A program made the position numbers and the translations under genes. From assembly GCA_002256985.1 (NCBI GenBank), contig NCGO01000005.1, positions 62,001 through 126,000 of the forward strand: DNA of 64,000 bases, written 5' to 3'. Source of the stretch: Novosphingobium sp. 28-62-57. GTDB taxonomy: Bacteria; Pseudomonadota; Alphaproteobacteria; Sphingomonadales; Sphingomonadaceae. The notes under the pieces were generated by a model, which worked only from the letters and a program-made list of their open reading frames with translations, made no database searches and was not told the DNA's origin. The stretch's first letter is position 1. Every line of letters begins with the position of its first letter. Of the stretch, positions 26,199 through 34,818 are shown piece after piece.

Positions 26199-28466
26199 AT
26201 GAGGACGCAAAGTTGGAAAACGCGCGTCGTGCTCGCAAGTGGCACGGCGTTGGCAGGCATGTGGATGGCAGCGCCCGCCGCCGCGCAAGAGGCTGATGGT
26301 GCCGCCACGCAAAGCGATGAAATCATCGTGACTGCGCGCCGCACGAATGAGCGTTTGCAGGATGTTCCGATCGCGGTCACGGCCATTTCCGGGCAAGCGC
26401 TTGAGGCGCGCGGGCTTGGCGCGGTGACCGATCTTCAGCAGGTTGCACCCAACCTGCAGTTCACCCCCGGACAAGGCGGCAACAGCGGCGCGATTGCGCC
26501 CTTCATCCGCGGTGTTGGCGAAAACGACTTCATCATCACCTCCGACCCTGCGGTCGGCACGTATATTGACGGCGTCTATGTCGCGCGCACCTTTGGCGCT
26601 GCGGCCGAATTGCTGGATGTTGAGCGGATCGAAGTGCTGCGCGGGCCGCAAGGTTCGCTGTTCGGCAAAAATACGGTCGGCGGCGCGATCAGCATCGTCA
26701 GCCGTATGCCCGGTGATGTGACCGAGGTTGAGGGCGATGTGCGCTATGGCTCGTACAACGATTTCCGGGTCCGCGCCCGCGTGGCCACGCCCTTGGGCGG
26801 CGGCTTCTCGTTCGGCCTGTCGGGTCTGGGTCAATGGGGTGATGGCTGGCAGCAGGTGCCTTCGGGCGATAATCTGGGCAATCGCAATGTCATCTCGGGC
26901 CGCGCTGTCCTGCGTTATGCCGATGGTCCGTTCGAAGCGATCGCACAGGTCGATGGCCTGCACCGCCGCCAGAATTCTGCTGCGCACAATATGCTGGCCT
27001 TCACGCCGACGTTCTTCTCAACCCTGCAATCGACCTTTCTGGCCCCGTGCTGCACCGTACCGAACAGGATTGACCGGACCGATTCCACGCCCGAGTTGAA
27101 CCGCGATGATGCCGATGCCGTCAACGGATCGCTGACTCTCAGCTATGATCTGGGCGCGGCGCAGATCAAATCGATCACGGCCTATCGCTGGGTTCACGCC
27201 CAGTTCGGCCGTGATGGCGATGCCTCTTCGACCATCAATTACGCAGGCGATTTCCACAACGAACGCGCCCGCCAGTTGAGCCAGGAATTGCAGTTCACGA
27301 TGCCCGTGTTTGGCACCGGAAATCTGCTGATCGGTGCCTATTACTTCCGCGAACGCAGTTCTGATCTCACCCGTCTGGTCGTGGCCGATGGCCTGTTCAA
27401 TGCACCGGGCTTTGCCGACTTCTCGGCCAATGTTCTGGGCATCCCGCCTGCATTCCTCGATTTCAACATCGATTTCGACAATCGCCAGACGACGACCAAC
27501 TACGCCGTCTTCGGCAATATGACCGTGCCGGTGGCGCAGGCGCTCACACTTGAATTGGGCGGGCGGTACACGCATGAAAACAAGCGGTTCAGCCAGGCCG
27601 CCAACCGTATCTACAGCAATCAGCCGCTGCTGTTTGGCACTCCGTCCTATTCACTCGATCAAAGCTGGGATGCCTTCACCCCGCGTGTCTCGCTTGCCTA
27701 CAAGCCTGCGCGCGATGTGCTGGTCTATGGTTCATGGTCGCGCGGCTTTCGCAGTGGTGGCTTCAACGGACGCCCCACATCGCTGGAAGAGATCGGGGCC
27801 TTTGATCCCGAACATCTCGAAGCCTTCGAACTCGGCGTAAAAAGCCAGATCGGCCGCGTGCTGACGCTCAATCTTGCGGCATTCCGCAATCAGTATCGCG
27901 ATCAGCAGCTGCTGATCAGCACGGTGAGCCAGAACACCGGGCTGATCGTGGTGCGAACCGAAAATGCGGGCAAGTCACGCATCCAGGGTCTTGAGCTTGA
28001 AGCCAGCGTGCGGGTTTCACCGCGTTTCCGCATCGAAAGCTCGTTGGGCCTGCTCGATGCGCGGTATCAGCAGTATGTTTCGGTCATCGGCGGTGTGCCG
28101 ACCGACGTGTCCTTCCGCACGCCAAAGCAAGCGCCCGATATTACCGGAAGCCTTGGCGTGTCCTATACCCTGCCATTGGGAGGCTCTGCCGAAGCCATTT
28201 TCCGCGCGGACGCGGCCTATCGCTCGCAGAACTTCCTTGATGTGGAAAACACCCCGGAACTGGCTGCACCCGATCACGCCATCGTGAACCTGAGCACCAC
28301 GTTCCGCCTGCCGGATACCGGGGCTTCGCTGCGGCTATCGGTAGACAATGTCACCAACCAGCGCGTTCTGGTGGCCGGGTACGACGCACGAACGTCGTTC
28401 GGCTTTCTTGAAGGATACTTCAATCAGCCGCGGCGGTTCTGGGTGACGGTCGCGTTTCAGCGGTAA
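26199..28466 (+). CDS. TonB-dependent outer-membrane receptor
   Basis: A 755-residue receptor with signal peptide (RVVLASGTALAGMWMAAPAAA), TonB box DEIIVTARRTNERLQDVPIAV, plug motif VERIEVLRGPQGSLFGKNTVGGAI and a beta barrel ending in RRFWVTVAFQR. The terminal residue is Arg rather than the usual aromatic, although Phe precedes it closely. It lies downstream of an SDR gene and upstream of a strong terminator. Likely imports a hydrophobic substrate of the neighbouring pathway. Confidence 0.92.
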   Translation: MRTQSWKTRVVLASGTALAGMWMAAPAAAQEADGAATQSDEIIVTARRTNERLQDVPIAVTAISGQALEARGLGAVTDLQQVAPNLQFTPGQGGNSGAIAPFIRGVGENDFIITSDPAVGTYIDGVYVARTFGAAAELLDVERIEVLRGPQGSLFGKNTVGGAISIVSRMPGDVTEVEGDVRYGSYNDFRVRARVATPLGGGFSFGLSGLGQWGDGWQQVPSGDNLGNRNVISGRAVLRYADGPFEAIAQVDGLHRRQNSAAHNMLAFTPTFFSTLQSTFLAPCCTVPNRIDRTDSTPELNRDDADAVNGSLTLSYDLGAAQIKSITAYRWVHAQFGRDGDASSTINYAGDFHNERARQLSQELQFTMPVFGTGNLLIGAYYFRERSSDLTRLVVADGLFNAPGFADFSANVLGIPPAFLDFNIDFDNRQTTTNYAVFGNMTVPVAQALTLELGGRYTHENKRFSQAANRIYSNQPLLFGTPSYSLDQSWDAFTPRVSLAYKPARDVLVYGSWSRGFRSGGFNGRPTSLEEIGAFDPEHLEAFELGVKSQIGRVLTLNLAAFRNQYRDQQLLISTVSQNTGLIVVRTENAGKSRIQGLELEASVRVSPRFRIESSLGLLDARYQQYVSVIGGVPTDVSFRTPKQAPDITGSLGVSYTLPLGGSAEAIFRADAAYRSQNFLDVENTPELAAPDHAIVNLSTTFRLPDTGASLRLSVDNVTNQRVLVAGYDARTSFGFLEGYFNQPRRFWVTVAFQR

Positions 28467-28481
28467 GCTGCAGGTGTAAGG

Positions 28482-28511
28482 CAAGGGGGCAGCATCGTTG
28501 CTGCCCCCTTG
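28482..28511. terminator. bidirectional terminator hairpin
   Basis: A perfect 13-bp stem, CAAGGGGGCAGCA with TGCTGCCCCCTTG, and a four-base loop, between the convergent TonB-receptor and esterase genes. Confidence 0.8.
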
Positions 28512-28524
28512 TCTCACTGAGTTT

Positions 28525-29451
28525 TCAGGCCAAAGCCGCCTTCAGCTTGGCCCCTGCGCGTTCAATAAACGGCAAGGCATCGGGCACCGCTTCGAACATT
28601 GAGGCAAAGCCGTGGATCATGCCTGGCGCTTCTTCGGTGTCCACTGCCACGCCTGCTGCGCGCAGTGCTTCGGCATAGGCGAGGCCTTCGTCGCGCAAGG
28701 GGTCATACTGCGCCACCAGCACGGTGGCTGAGGGTAAGCCGGTCAGATCATCGTGGCGCACCAATGCGGCCAGCGCATGCGGCGCGGTCACATCGTCAAC
28801 GTAATGCGTCCAGAACCACTGCATCATCGCGGTGGACAGGAAATAGGCCCCGCCGCCGTTTGCCACATAAGACTCGCGGCCAAAATCGGCGTCGGCCACC
28901 GGATAGATCAGCAACTGGTGCTTGAGCTTTGGCCCCGCCTCGTCGCGCGCGCGGATCGCCACGGCGGCGGCCAGATTGCCGCCCGCGCTGTCACCCGCCA
29001 CGCCAAGCCGCGACGCGTCAATGCCCAAGTCGGCCGCACGGGCGACGGCCCACAGCAGCGCGTCATAGCAATCGTCCAGCGGGCCGGGGAATTTCGTTTC
29101 CGGTGCAAGCCGGTAATCCACCGCCAGCACCGCCGCGCCGCTGGCCCGGGCCAAGGCCCGCGCGGTGGCATCGTGCGATTCGAGATCGCCGATCACCCAG
29201 CCCCCGCCATGGTAGAACAGCACGAGCGGCGGATTTTCGCCCGCGCCTTCAGGCACATAGAACCGCGCGCCGATGGTGCGGCCCGGAAGGTCCAGCGTCA
29301 GATCGCGGACCTGCGCCACTGCAGGCGGCGGGCCCATCTGCATCGGCTTGTTCATTTCGCGCAGCGCTTGCGGCGTGACCGTGGCGTAATCGACCGGCGG
29401 CATTTGCGCCAGATAGCCCAGCAGCGCCTCGACCTGAGGGTTAAGCGTCAT
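28525..29451 (-). CDS. alpha/beta hydrolase (hormone-sensitive-lipase-type esterase)
   Basis: A 308-residue esterase with the HGGGW oxyanion motif (about residue 80), the nucleophile elbow GDSAGG (about 153), the Asp in YDPLRDE and the His in MIHGFASM. Family IV (HSL) enzymes hydrolyse short acyl esters in the cytoplasm. It is the last gene of a five-gene minus-strand operon with SDR and SnoaL genes, so it may cleave an ester or lactone formed in that pathway. Confidence 0.9.
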   Translation of the reverse strand: MTLNPQVEALLGYLAQMPPVDYATVTPQALREMNKPMQMGPPPAVAQVRDLTLDLPGRTIGARFYVPEGAGENPPLVLFYHGGGWVIGDLESHDATARALARASGAAVLAVDYRLAPETKFPGPLDDCYDALLWAVARAADLGIDASRLGVAGDSAGGNLAAAVAIRARDEAGPKLKHQLLIYPVADADFGRESYVANGGGAYFLSTAMMQWFWTHYVDDVTAPHALAALVRHDDLTGLPSATVLVAQYDPLRDEGLAYAEALRAAGVAVDTEEAPGMIHGFASMFEAVPDALPFIERAGAKLKAALA

Positions 29452-29466
29452 AATCTCTCTCCCGGT

Positions 29467-30369
29467 TCAGCCGAACTGTTTTGCGATTTCCGCCACAGCC
29501 GCTGCCACATCGCCCCGACGATAGCCCAAAAGCGCGGTTTCGCCAGCATCGGGTTCATAGCTGATCGTGTTGCCACGCCCTTGCGGGATCGCGATATCGG
29601 GCAAGAGCGGCAGTTCCTCGTCGCGCGCTTCGAGCACCACATCGCTGCCGACCGCGTCGAAGAACAGCTGGAAATACTGCTGGAAGGTCAGATTTTCATC
29701 GCCCACCAGATAGGCCGCCCCCGGCTCGCCGCGCAGCAGCGCACCTTCGATGGCTTCGGACAAGGAGCGGAACGACATGAAGTTGGTCCCGCCGGTCGGC
29801 GCAAAGAACGGGATCGGGATATTGCCCTTGGCCCATTGCACATAGGGGCCGAAAATTGCGCTCGGAAGGCCGGGCACCGTGCCGACCATGAAGGGCGCAT
29901 TCACGCTCACCACGTCAAACCCCGGCGCACCTTCGGCCCGCGCGCCTTCACATGCGGCAAGGCGCGACTGGATATAGACATTGCCCGCCACCAGCTCAGG
30001 CGCGGCCTGCGGATAAAAGCTGCCAAGCTGCACCGCACGCGCAACGCCCGCTTCACGCGCAGCGGCAAAGAACGCGGGCAGGGCCACGTGATTGGCCTTG
30101 TGCAGCCAAGCGCCAAAATCTTCGCCCTGCGGCACATGGCGCGGATCGTTGCCCGCGGCAAAGACCACCCAGTCAAACCCTTCGAGCCGGTCGGGCGTGA
30201 AATCGCCCGCCACATAATCGCCCTGCATAAAGCCCAGCGTGGTCAGCAGCGTGCCCTCGGGCGCTCCCGTTCCGCGCCCGGTGATCGTCACATCATGGCC
30301 CTGTGCCGCCAGATGCAGCGCGGCATGGCCGCCCAAGGCGCCGGTGCCGCCTACTACGAGAACTTTCAT
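29467..30369 (-). CDS. NAD(P)-binding epimerase/reductase-like protein
   Basis: A 300-residue extended-SDR/NmrA-like protein. It begins MKVLVVGGTGALGGHAALHL, a GxxGxxG nucleotide loop. The middle (VFAAGNDPRHV, QLGSFYPQA) corresponds to the active-site strands, but a clear YxxxK was not found, so reductase activity is uncertain. The start at 30369 overlaps the stop of the preceding SDR gene by four bases. Part of the minus-strand operon 32475 to 28525. Confidence 0.78.
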   Translation of the reverse strand: MKVLVVGGTGALGGHAALHLAAQGHDVTITGRGTGAPEGTLLTTLGFMQGDYVAGDFTPDRLEGFDWVVFAAGNDPRHVPQGEDFGAWLHKANHVALPAFFAAAREAGVARAVQLGSFYPQAAPELVAGNVYIQSRLAACEGARAEGAPGFDVVSVNAPFMVGTVPGLPSAIFGPYVQWAKGNIPIPFFAPTGGTNFMSFRSLSEAIEGALLRGEPGAAYLVGDENLTFQQYFQLFFDAVGSDVVLEARDEELPLLPDIAIPQGRGNTISYEPDAGETALLGYRRGDVAAAVAEIAKQFG

Positions 30370-31178
30370 CGTGATTTCTCCTGATAAAGCGGATTGGCCA
30401 AAGGTAGCGGCGCAAGATCCGGGCTGCGGCGCAGCAGATTGCCGCCGTCCACCGCGATGCATTGCCCGGTCACCCAGGCGCTTTCGTCTCCGGCAAGGAA
30501 CCGCACGGCCCCTGCCATATCTTCAGCCTCACCCAAGCGGCCCAGCGGATATTCGGGCAGGAAAGCCGCCGCCGCGCCGCCATCGAACATGTCTTGCGTC
30601 GCGCCGCTGCGGGTCAGGCCGGGGCGGATTGCGTTGACGCGCAGGCCCGATGGCCCCAGCTCATCCGCCGCCATGCGAACCAGCCCTTCCAGTCCTGCCT
30701 TGGCCACGTGATAGGCCGACAAGTGCCGGAACGTCAGCACCGCCGCACCCGATGACAGCACGATGATCGATCCGCCCGGCGCCATCAGCGACGAAGCGTG
30801 GCGGATCACGTGGAACGTTGCGATCACATTGGTTTCAAAGGCATCGCGGTAGTCTTGCGGAGTGCTCTCGATCAGCGGCTTGAACCCGCCGCCGCCCACC
30901 GTGGCAAAGGCAATGTCAAGCCTTCCGGCCAGCGCATGCGCCCCGGCCAGCGCTGCGGCGACTGCGTCCTCATCGGTCCCGTCGCCCAAGAATTCATGCA
31001 CTTGCGCGCCCGGCACTGCGGCGCGAATATCCGCTGCCGCCTGTGCCAAAGCATCCGCGCGCCGCGCCATCAGTGCCAGCCTTGCGCCATCGCGCGCCAG
31101 CGCCAGCGCGCAGGCCCCGGCAATCGCGCCGGTTGCCCCGGTGATGAACGCGGTGCGTCCGGCCAGCGTGCCGCTCAT
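30366..31178 (-). CDS. SDR-family oxidoreductase with variant motifs
   Basis: A 270-residue SDR. The catalytic Ser (VLSSGAAV) and YHVAK are intact, and the end WVTGQCIAVDGG is typical. The cofactor loop reads TGATGAIAG rather than TGxxxGIG, and NNAG is replaced by ATVGGGG, marking a divergent subgroup. It overlaps genes on both sides by four bases, inside the same operon as the SnoaL-like and other SDR genes. Confidence 0.83.
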   Translation of the reverse strand: MSGTLAGRTAFITGATGAIAGACALALARDGARLALMARRADALAQAAADIRAAVPGAQVHEFLGDGTDEDAVAAALAGAHALAGRLDIAFATVGGGGFKPLIESTPQDYRDAFETNVIATFHVIRHASSLMAPGGSIIVLSSGAAVLTFRHLSAYHVAKAGLEGLVRMAADELGPSGLRVNAIRPGLTRSGATQDMFDGGAAAAFLPEYPLGRLGEAEDMAGAVRFLAGDESAWVTGQCIAVDGGNLLRRSPDLAPLPLANPLYQEKSR

Positions 31179-31606
31179 GCTGAAGCGCCGCCCACATCGT
31201 GCACGGGCCGCACTTCTTCCCAATCGACCACCAGTTCGCGCCGCGTGAACTTCCACGCATCGCCCTCACACCGCCACTGATCCTGATAGCGGATCGCCCA
31301 CACCAGCAGCACATCGCGCGCATCAGGCCCTGCCATGCGGTGTTCGGCGGTGGAGCGGGTTTCGCCCTGCGCCGTGTCGCCGCTCACCACCACGTCCATG
31401 TCATGCACCACGTGCCGCGTGGCCTTGAATGCAAGGGTGAGGTGATCGATCGAACCCAGATTGGCCTCAAGCCCGCTGATCGCAAAGCCGGGGCCGACGA
31501 TCTCCACATCGTCTGCCAAAACTTCGCGCCACAGCGCCTTGTCGCGCCGGTCTGCGCCGAGGCCATAGCGTTCCGCCGTCCGGCGCAGAGCTTCCAGTTC
31601 GCTCAT
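31175..31606 (-). CDS. SnoaL-like (NTF2-fold) protein
   Basis: A 143-residue cone-fold protein: RYGLGADRRDKALWREVLADDV near the N-terminus gives the Tyr-x4-Asp pattern, RHVVHDMDV supplies a central His, and WKFTRREL closes the fold. The start at 31606 overlaps the upstream SDR stop (ATGA), and its own stop overlaps the next SDR. Such tight coupling to two SDRs suggests hydroxyl/ketone chemistry followed by water elimination or double-bond shift. Function not assigned. Confidence 0.75.
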   Translation of the reverse strand: MSELEALRRTAERYGLGADRRDKALWREVLADDVEIVGPGFAISGLEANLGSIDHLTLAFKATRHVVHDMDVVVSGDTAQGETRSTAEHRMAGPDARDVLLVWAIRYQDQWRCEGDAWKFTRRELVVDWEEVRPVHDVGGASA

Positions 31607-32475
31607 GATACCGTCCCCGGAATGACCAGCCCATTGCCTGAAATCAGCGGCACATTGGTCCATTCGCCCTGCGGCGTGCGATACCAGCCCCCCGCCGCCA
31701 GCGCCCCGCCATCGACATTGAGCGCCGTGCCCGTCACCCAGGCCGCCAGTGGGCTGGCCAGATAGAGCGCCGCGCCCGCGCTGTCGGACGGTTGGCCGAA
31801 CCGGCCCAGCGGTATCCAGCGCTCTTCATGCGCGCGGTTTTCCGGCGGGATCATGTAATCCAGCGCCACTTGCGGCGTATCGGTCGTCTCGGGCGCGATG
31901 GTGTTCACGCGGATGCCTTCGGGCCCCAGTTCCAGCGCAAGGCTCTTGGTAAAGCCGGTCACTGCCCACTTGGCCGCCGCATAGACGCTGCAATAGGGAA
32001 TGCCGCGATGCGCCTCGATCGAGGTGACGTTGATGATATTCGCACCCGGCCCGGCCTTGCGCAGCAGCGGGATCATCGCGCGCGTCATCCGCAGCAATTG
32101 CCCCAGATTGGTGTCGAGGATTTCCTCGGCCTCCTCGTCCTCCAGCATGGCAAAGGGCCGCGCGTGAACGAAGTGGCCGACATTGTTGACCAGCACATCC
32201 AGCTTGCCGGTTTCCGCCGCAATGCGTTCCGCCAGCATCGCGCCTACACCGCGCTGGCGCACATCGCAGCGGATCACGCGCGCGCTGGGCATGGCAGCTT
32301 CCGCCTGATCGGCGCGGGCCGGATCGATCTCGGCAATCACCACTTGCGCGCCGGCATCGGCAAAGGCCTCGGCTATCGCCCGCCCGATCCCCACGCCACC
32401 ACCGGTGACGAGCACGGTCTTGCCGGTAAAGTCCAGCGCATGCGCAAATGGGCCGCTCTGCGTGTTCGCAGTCAT
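31603..32475 (-). CDS. SDR-family oxidoreductase
   Basis: A 290-residue classical SDR, first gene of the five-gene operon. Cofactor loop TGGGVGIGRA, NNVG, Ser in VTSIEA, YAAAK and VTGTALNVDGG are all present. A TACGCATAGT motif lies about 53 bases upstream of the start. Likely NAD(P)-dependent; a steroid alcohol or ketone is possible as substrate. Confidence 0.87.
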   Translation of the reverse strand: MTANTQSGPFAHALDFTGKTVLVTGGGVGIGRAIAEAFADAGAQVVIAEIDPARADQAEAAMPSARVIRCDVRQRGVGAMLAERIAAETGKLDVLVNNVGHFVHARPFAMLEDEEAEEILDTNLGQLLRMTRAMIPLLRKAGPGANIINVTSIEAHRGIPYCSVYAAAKWAVTGFTKSLALELGPEGIRVNTIAPETTDTPQVALDYMIPPENRAHEERWIPLGRFGQPSDSAGAALYLASPLAAWVTGTALNVDGGALAAGGWYRTPQGEWTNVPLISGNGLVIPGTVS

Positions 32476-32527
32476 CCGGTGCGTTTCCTCTCCACGCCAA
32501 TGAATCGGCGTTTGATTATCGATTATC

Positions 32528-32535
32528 TACGCATA
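32528..32535. promoter_or_regulatory. TACGCATA motif upstream of the SDR-SnoaL operon
   Basis: Same ten bases (TACGCATAGT) as at 19865. It sits 53 bases upstream of the first gene of the minus-strand operon. Candidate operator. Confidence 0.3.
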
Positions 32536-32628
32536 GTGCGGATGGAAACGTGCTCTGTCAACGGGATGCGCAGTGTAAAGGCGAGGGCGCGTTGGTGATT
32601 AGTCTGATAGGTCGCGTTCGCCGTTTTT

Positions 32629-32718
32629 CGTCACCCTGAACTTGGTTCAGGGTCCATCTTGCAACCAAACCAAGGCTCTCGGCGGAGAAATGGACCCCGG
32701 ATCAAGTCCGGGGTGACG
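32629..32718. repeat. composite hairpin doublet R5
   Basis: Starts CGTCACCCTGAACTTGGTTC and ends CGGATCAAGTCCGGGGTGAC. It lies between the SDR operon promoter and the 3' end of the ferredoxin gene. Confidence 0.75.
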
Positions 32719-32760
32719 AAGATTGGTAGGACGTAGGCAAATTGGTCAATAGCCCGGCGC

Positions 32761-33093
32761 TTACGCTCCCGGCTGATCCGCCGGGATATGCACCACCAGC
32801 CCGTCCAGCTCCTCGCCCAGTTGCACCTGGCACGACAGGCGGCTGTTCGGGCGCACTTCCACGCCCTCGATCAGCCCCAGCATTTCGCGTTCATCGGGAT
32901 GTGCCGCGCCGGTCTTGTCCAGCCATTCGGGATCGATGTAGCAGTGGCAGGTGGCGCACTGCATCATCCCGCCACACAGCGCATCGATGCCATCCACCAG
33001 ATTGCCGACCGCCAATTGCATCAGCGTCATGCCCTCAAAATTCACGCAAGTGCGCGCCGTCCCGTCGGGCTGGACGAAAGTCACTTTGGCCAT
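32761..33093 (-). CDS. [2Fe-2S] ferredoxin
   Basis: A 110-residue adrenodoxin/putidaredoxin-type ferredoxin. The cluster cysteines are in CGGMMQCATCHC and LSCQV near residue 90. The C-terminus is short, as in P450 partners. It begins 11 bases after the P450 gene and has an AAGGG ribosome site, so it is very likely the electron donor to that P450. No ferredoxin reductase gene lies nearby. Confidence 0.9.
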   Translation of the reverse strand: MAKVTFVQPDGTARTCVNFEGMTLMQLAVGNLVDGIDALCGGMMQCATCHCYIDPEWLDKTGAAHPDEREMLGLIEGVEVRPNSRLSCQVQLGEELDGLVVHIPADQPGA

Positions 33094-33103
33094 CAATCGT
33101 CCC

Positions 33104-34522
33104 TTATGCGTGCGCCGGGCAACCGGCTGCCTTGGCCAGCGCGGCGGCATCGACCGCCGCCGCCGTGCCGTCCACCTTGCGCCGCTTGTAGCGCACGCGG
33201 CAGGGCTGGGCGGGCCAATAGGTTGAAGCGCCGGCAATCGGCTTTACTTCGTCCATCAGTTCCATGTCGAAGTTCTGCAGCAGGATCACCAGCAGCGCCT
33301 TCATCTCCATGCGCGCAAAGTTCACGCCCGCACACCGATGCACCCCGCCGCCAAAGCCGATCAGCGAATTGCTGGTCGTCTGCGCATTGGGATTGGCCGG
33401 GTTGAAGCGCTCGGGATCATAAGCATCGGGATTGGGGAACGTCTCTTCCATGCGGTGGCTGACCGATGGCGCCAGCAGCACGAATTCACCCTTGCGGATG
33501 GTATAGCCCTCACGCACGATATCGGCATTGGCCTTGCGGCTGAGCATATAGGCCACCGGATGCAGCCGCTCGGTCTCGCGCAGGGCAAGGTCCATCTTCT
33601 CCATCGCAATGGCGTGTTCCCAGCTCAAGTTGCCGCCATCGCCGCCGCCCAGAAGCCCGGTGATTTCATCGCGCAGCACTTGCGCATAGGCGGGGTGCTG
33701 CAGCAGATCGGCCAGCGCCCAGCTCACTTGTCCGGCGGTGGTTTCATGCCCCGCCCACACCAGCAGCAGGATCAGGTGGCGGATGATCTCATCCGGCACC
33801 GGCCGTCCATCGGGATACTTCGTCTCGATCATCGTCTGGAAAAAGTCGGGCGGATCAAGCGGCGCGGCGCGGCGCTTTTCGATCCATGATTGCAGGATGG
33901 TGTGCAGCTTCTTCTTGGCGGCCTGCGATTTCAGCATCTTGGGCGTGGGGAGCCACAGCGGCAGCACGATTTCCATGCCGCCCGAAAAATCACGGAACAG
34001 ATCGAAAAATTCGTGGCCCAGCTTTTCATGAAACTCGCGCCCCATGAAGCTGTGCGCGGCAATATCCATCACAATCGGGCCGAGCGTGGGGATCAGGTCA
34101 AACTCGCCCTCATCGCCCAGTTGCTCCACCAGATTGAGCGATTCTTCAACCATCACTGGCACATATTGCTTCATCGATGCCGCCTTGAACCGGGGCATGA
34201 TGATCGAGCGCTGGCGCAGATATTCGTCCATTTCGGCAAACGAATAGAAGTCCGGCGAAAACATCTTCAGGAAGAACGGCATGGATTCGCGGATCGACAG
34301 CAGCTTGTCGGTTTCTTCGAAGAAGAACCGGTTGTGCTCCGGCCCCAGCATCACATTCATGCGCTGGCCCATGAAGTTCATCGCGAACATCTTGCCCCGC
34401 GTCTTGTAGCCGCGCTTCAGGACGGACACGGGATCACGGAAAAACTGCGCAATGTGCCCCAACAGCGGCGCGCCGCCATCAAGCAGGGGAAAGCCATTTG
34501 TGCCCGGTGCTGCACTTGCCAT
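33104..34522 (-). CDS. cytochrome P450, CYP51-like by eye
   Basis: A 472-residue P450. The I-helix oxygen motif is AGHETTAG, the K-helix ExxR is ETERLHP, and the heme loop FGGGVHRCAG puts the proximal Cys at about residue 397. The stretch DFSGGMEIVLPLWLPTPKMLKSQAAKKKLH resembles the F-G region of sterol 14-demethylases. It therefore most likely hydroxylates a steroid or other terpenoid. A start at 34522 with GGGAG is preferred over the reading to 34561. The downstream ferredoxin gene is its probable partner. A 25-bp palindrome lies about 104-128 bases upstream. Confidence 0.88.
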   Translation of the reverse strand: MASAAPGTNGFPLLDGGAPLLGHIAQFFRDPVSVLKRGYKTRGKMFAMNFMGQRMNVMLGPEHNRFFFEETDKLLSIRESMPFFLKMFSPDFYSFAEMDEYLRQRSIIMPRFKAASMKQYVPVMVEESLNLVEQLGDEGEFDLIPTLGPIVMDIAAHSFMGREFHEKLGHEFFDLFRDFSGGMEIVLPLWLPTPKMLKSQAAKKKLHTILQSWIEKRRAAPLDPPDFFQTMIETKYPDGRPVPDEIIRHLILLLVWAGHETTAGQVSWALADLLQHPAYAQVLRDEITGLLGGGDGGNLSWEHAIAMEKMDLALRETERLHPVAYMLSRKANADIVREGYTIRKGEFVLLAPSVSHRMEETFPNPDAYDPERFNPANPNAQTTSNSLIGFGGGVHRCAGVNFARMEMKALLVILLQNFDMELMDEVKPIAGASTYWPAQPCRVRYKRRKVDGTAAAVDAAALAKAAGCPAHA

Positions 34523-34625
34523 AGCGATGTCTCCCGTAAACACGCCGGTTTGGCCCGGCATTTGATCGCGAGAGGGTATGTCTGTTCGCCTGTGCCGTCA
34601 CGCTTCGTCGCGCAAAGCGTATCGC

Positions 34626-34650
34626 CCGGTGATCTGCGCTAGATCACCGG
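34626..34650. promoter_or_regulatory. 25-bp palindrome upstream of the P450 gene
   Basis: CCGGTGATCT, five spacer bases, AGATCACCGG: perfect ten-base arms. Spacing and symmetry suit a dimeric repressor site (TetR/GntR type), but a stem-loop role is equally possible. Confidence 0.45.
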
Positions 34651-34692
34651 ATGAACCGCTTGTTGCTTACCCGCGCTCTCAATCCAACACAC

Positions 34693-34782
34693 CGTCATCC
34701 TGAACTTGTTTCAGGATCCATTGTGCCGATCAAACTGCGGCTCTTTGGGAGAAATGGACCCTGAAACAAGTTCAGGGTGACG
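34693..34782. repeat. composite hairpin doublet R6
   Basis: Starts CGTCATCCTGAACTTGTTTC and ends CAAGTTCAGGGTGACG. It lies between the P450 promoter region and the next minus-strand SDR gene. Confidence 0.75.
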
Positions 34783-34818
34783 ATGATATGAGCGCTTGGA
34801 CTATTTGCTTGTACCCCC

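Noticed and set aside
28753..30384. Long plus-strand open frame opposite the esterase and epimerase-like genes
   Set aside because: Low-complexity composition, no motifs, and both opposite genes have clear catalytic signatures.
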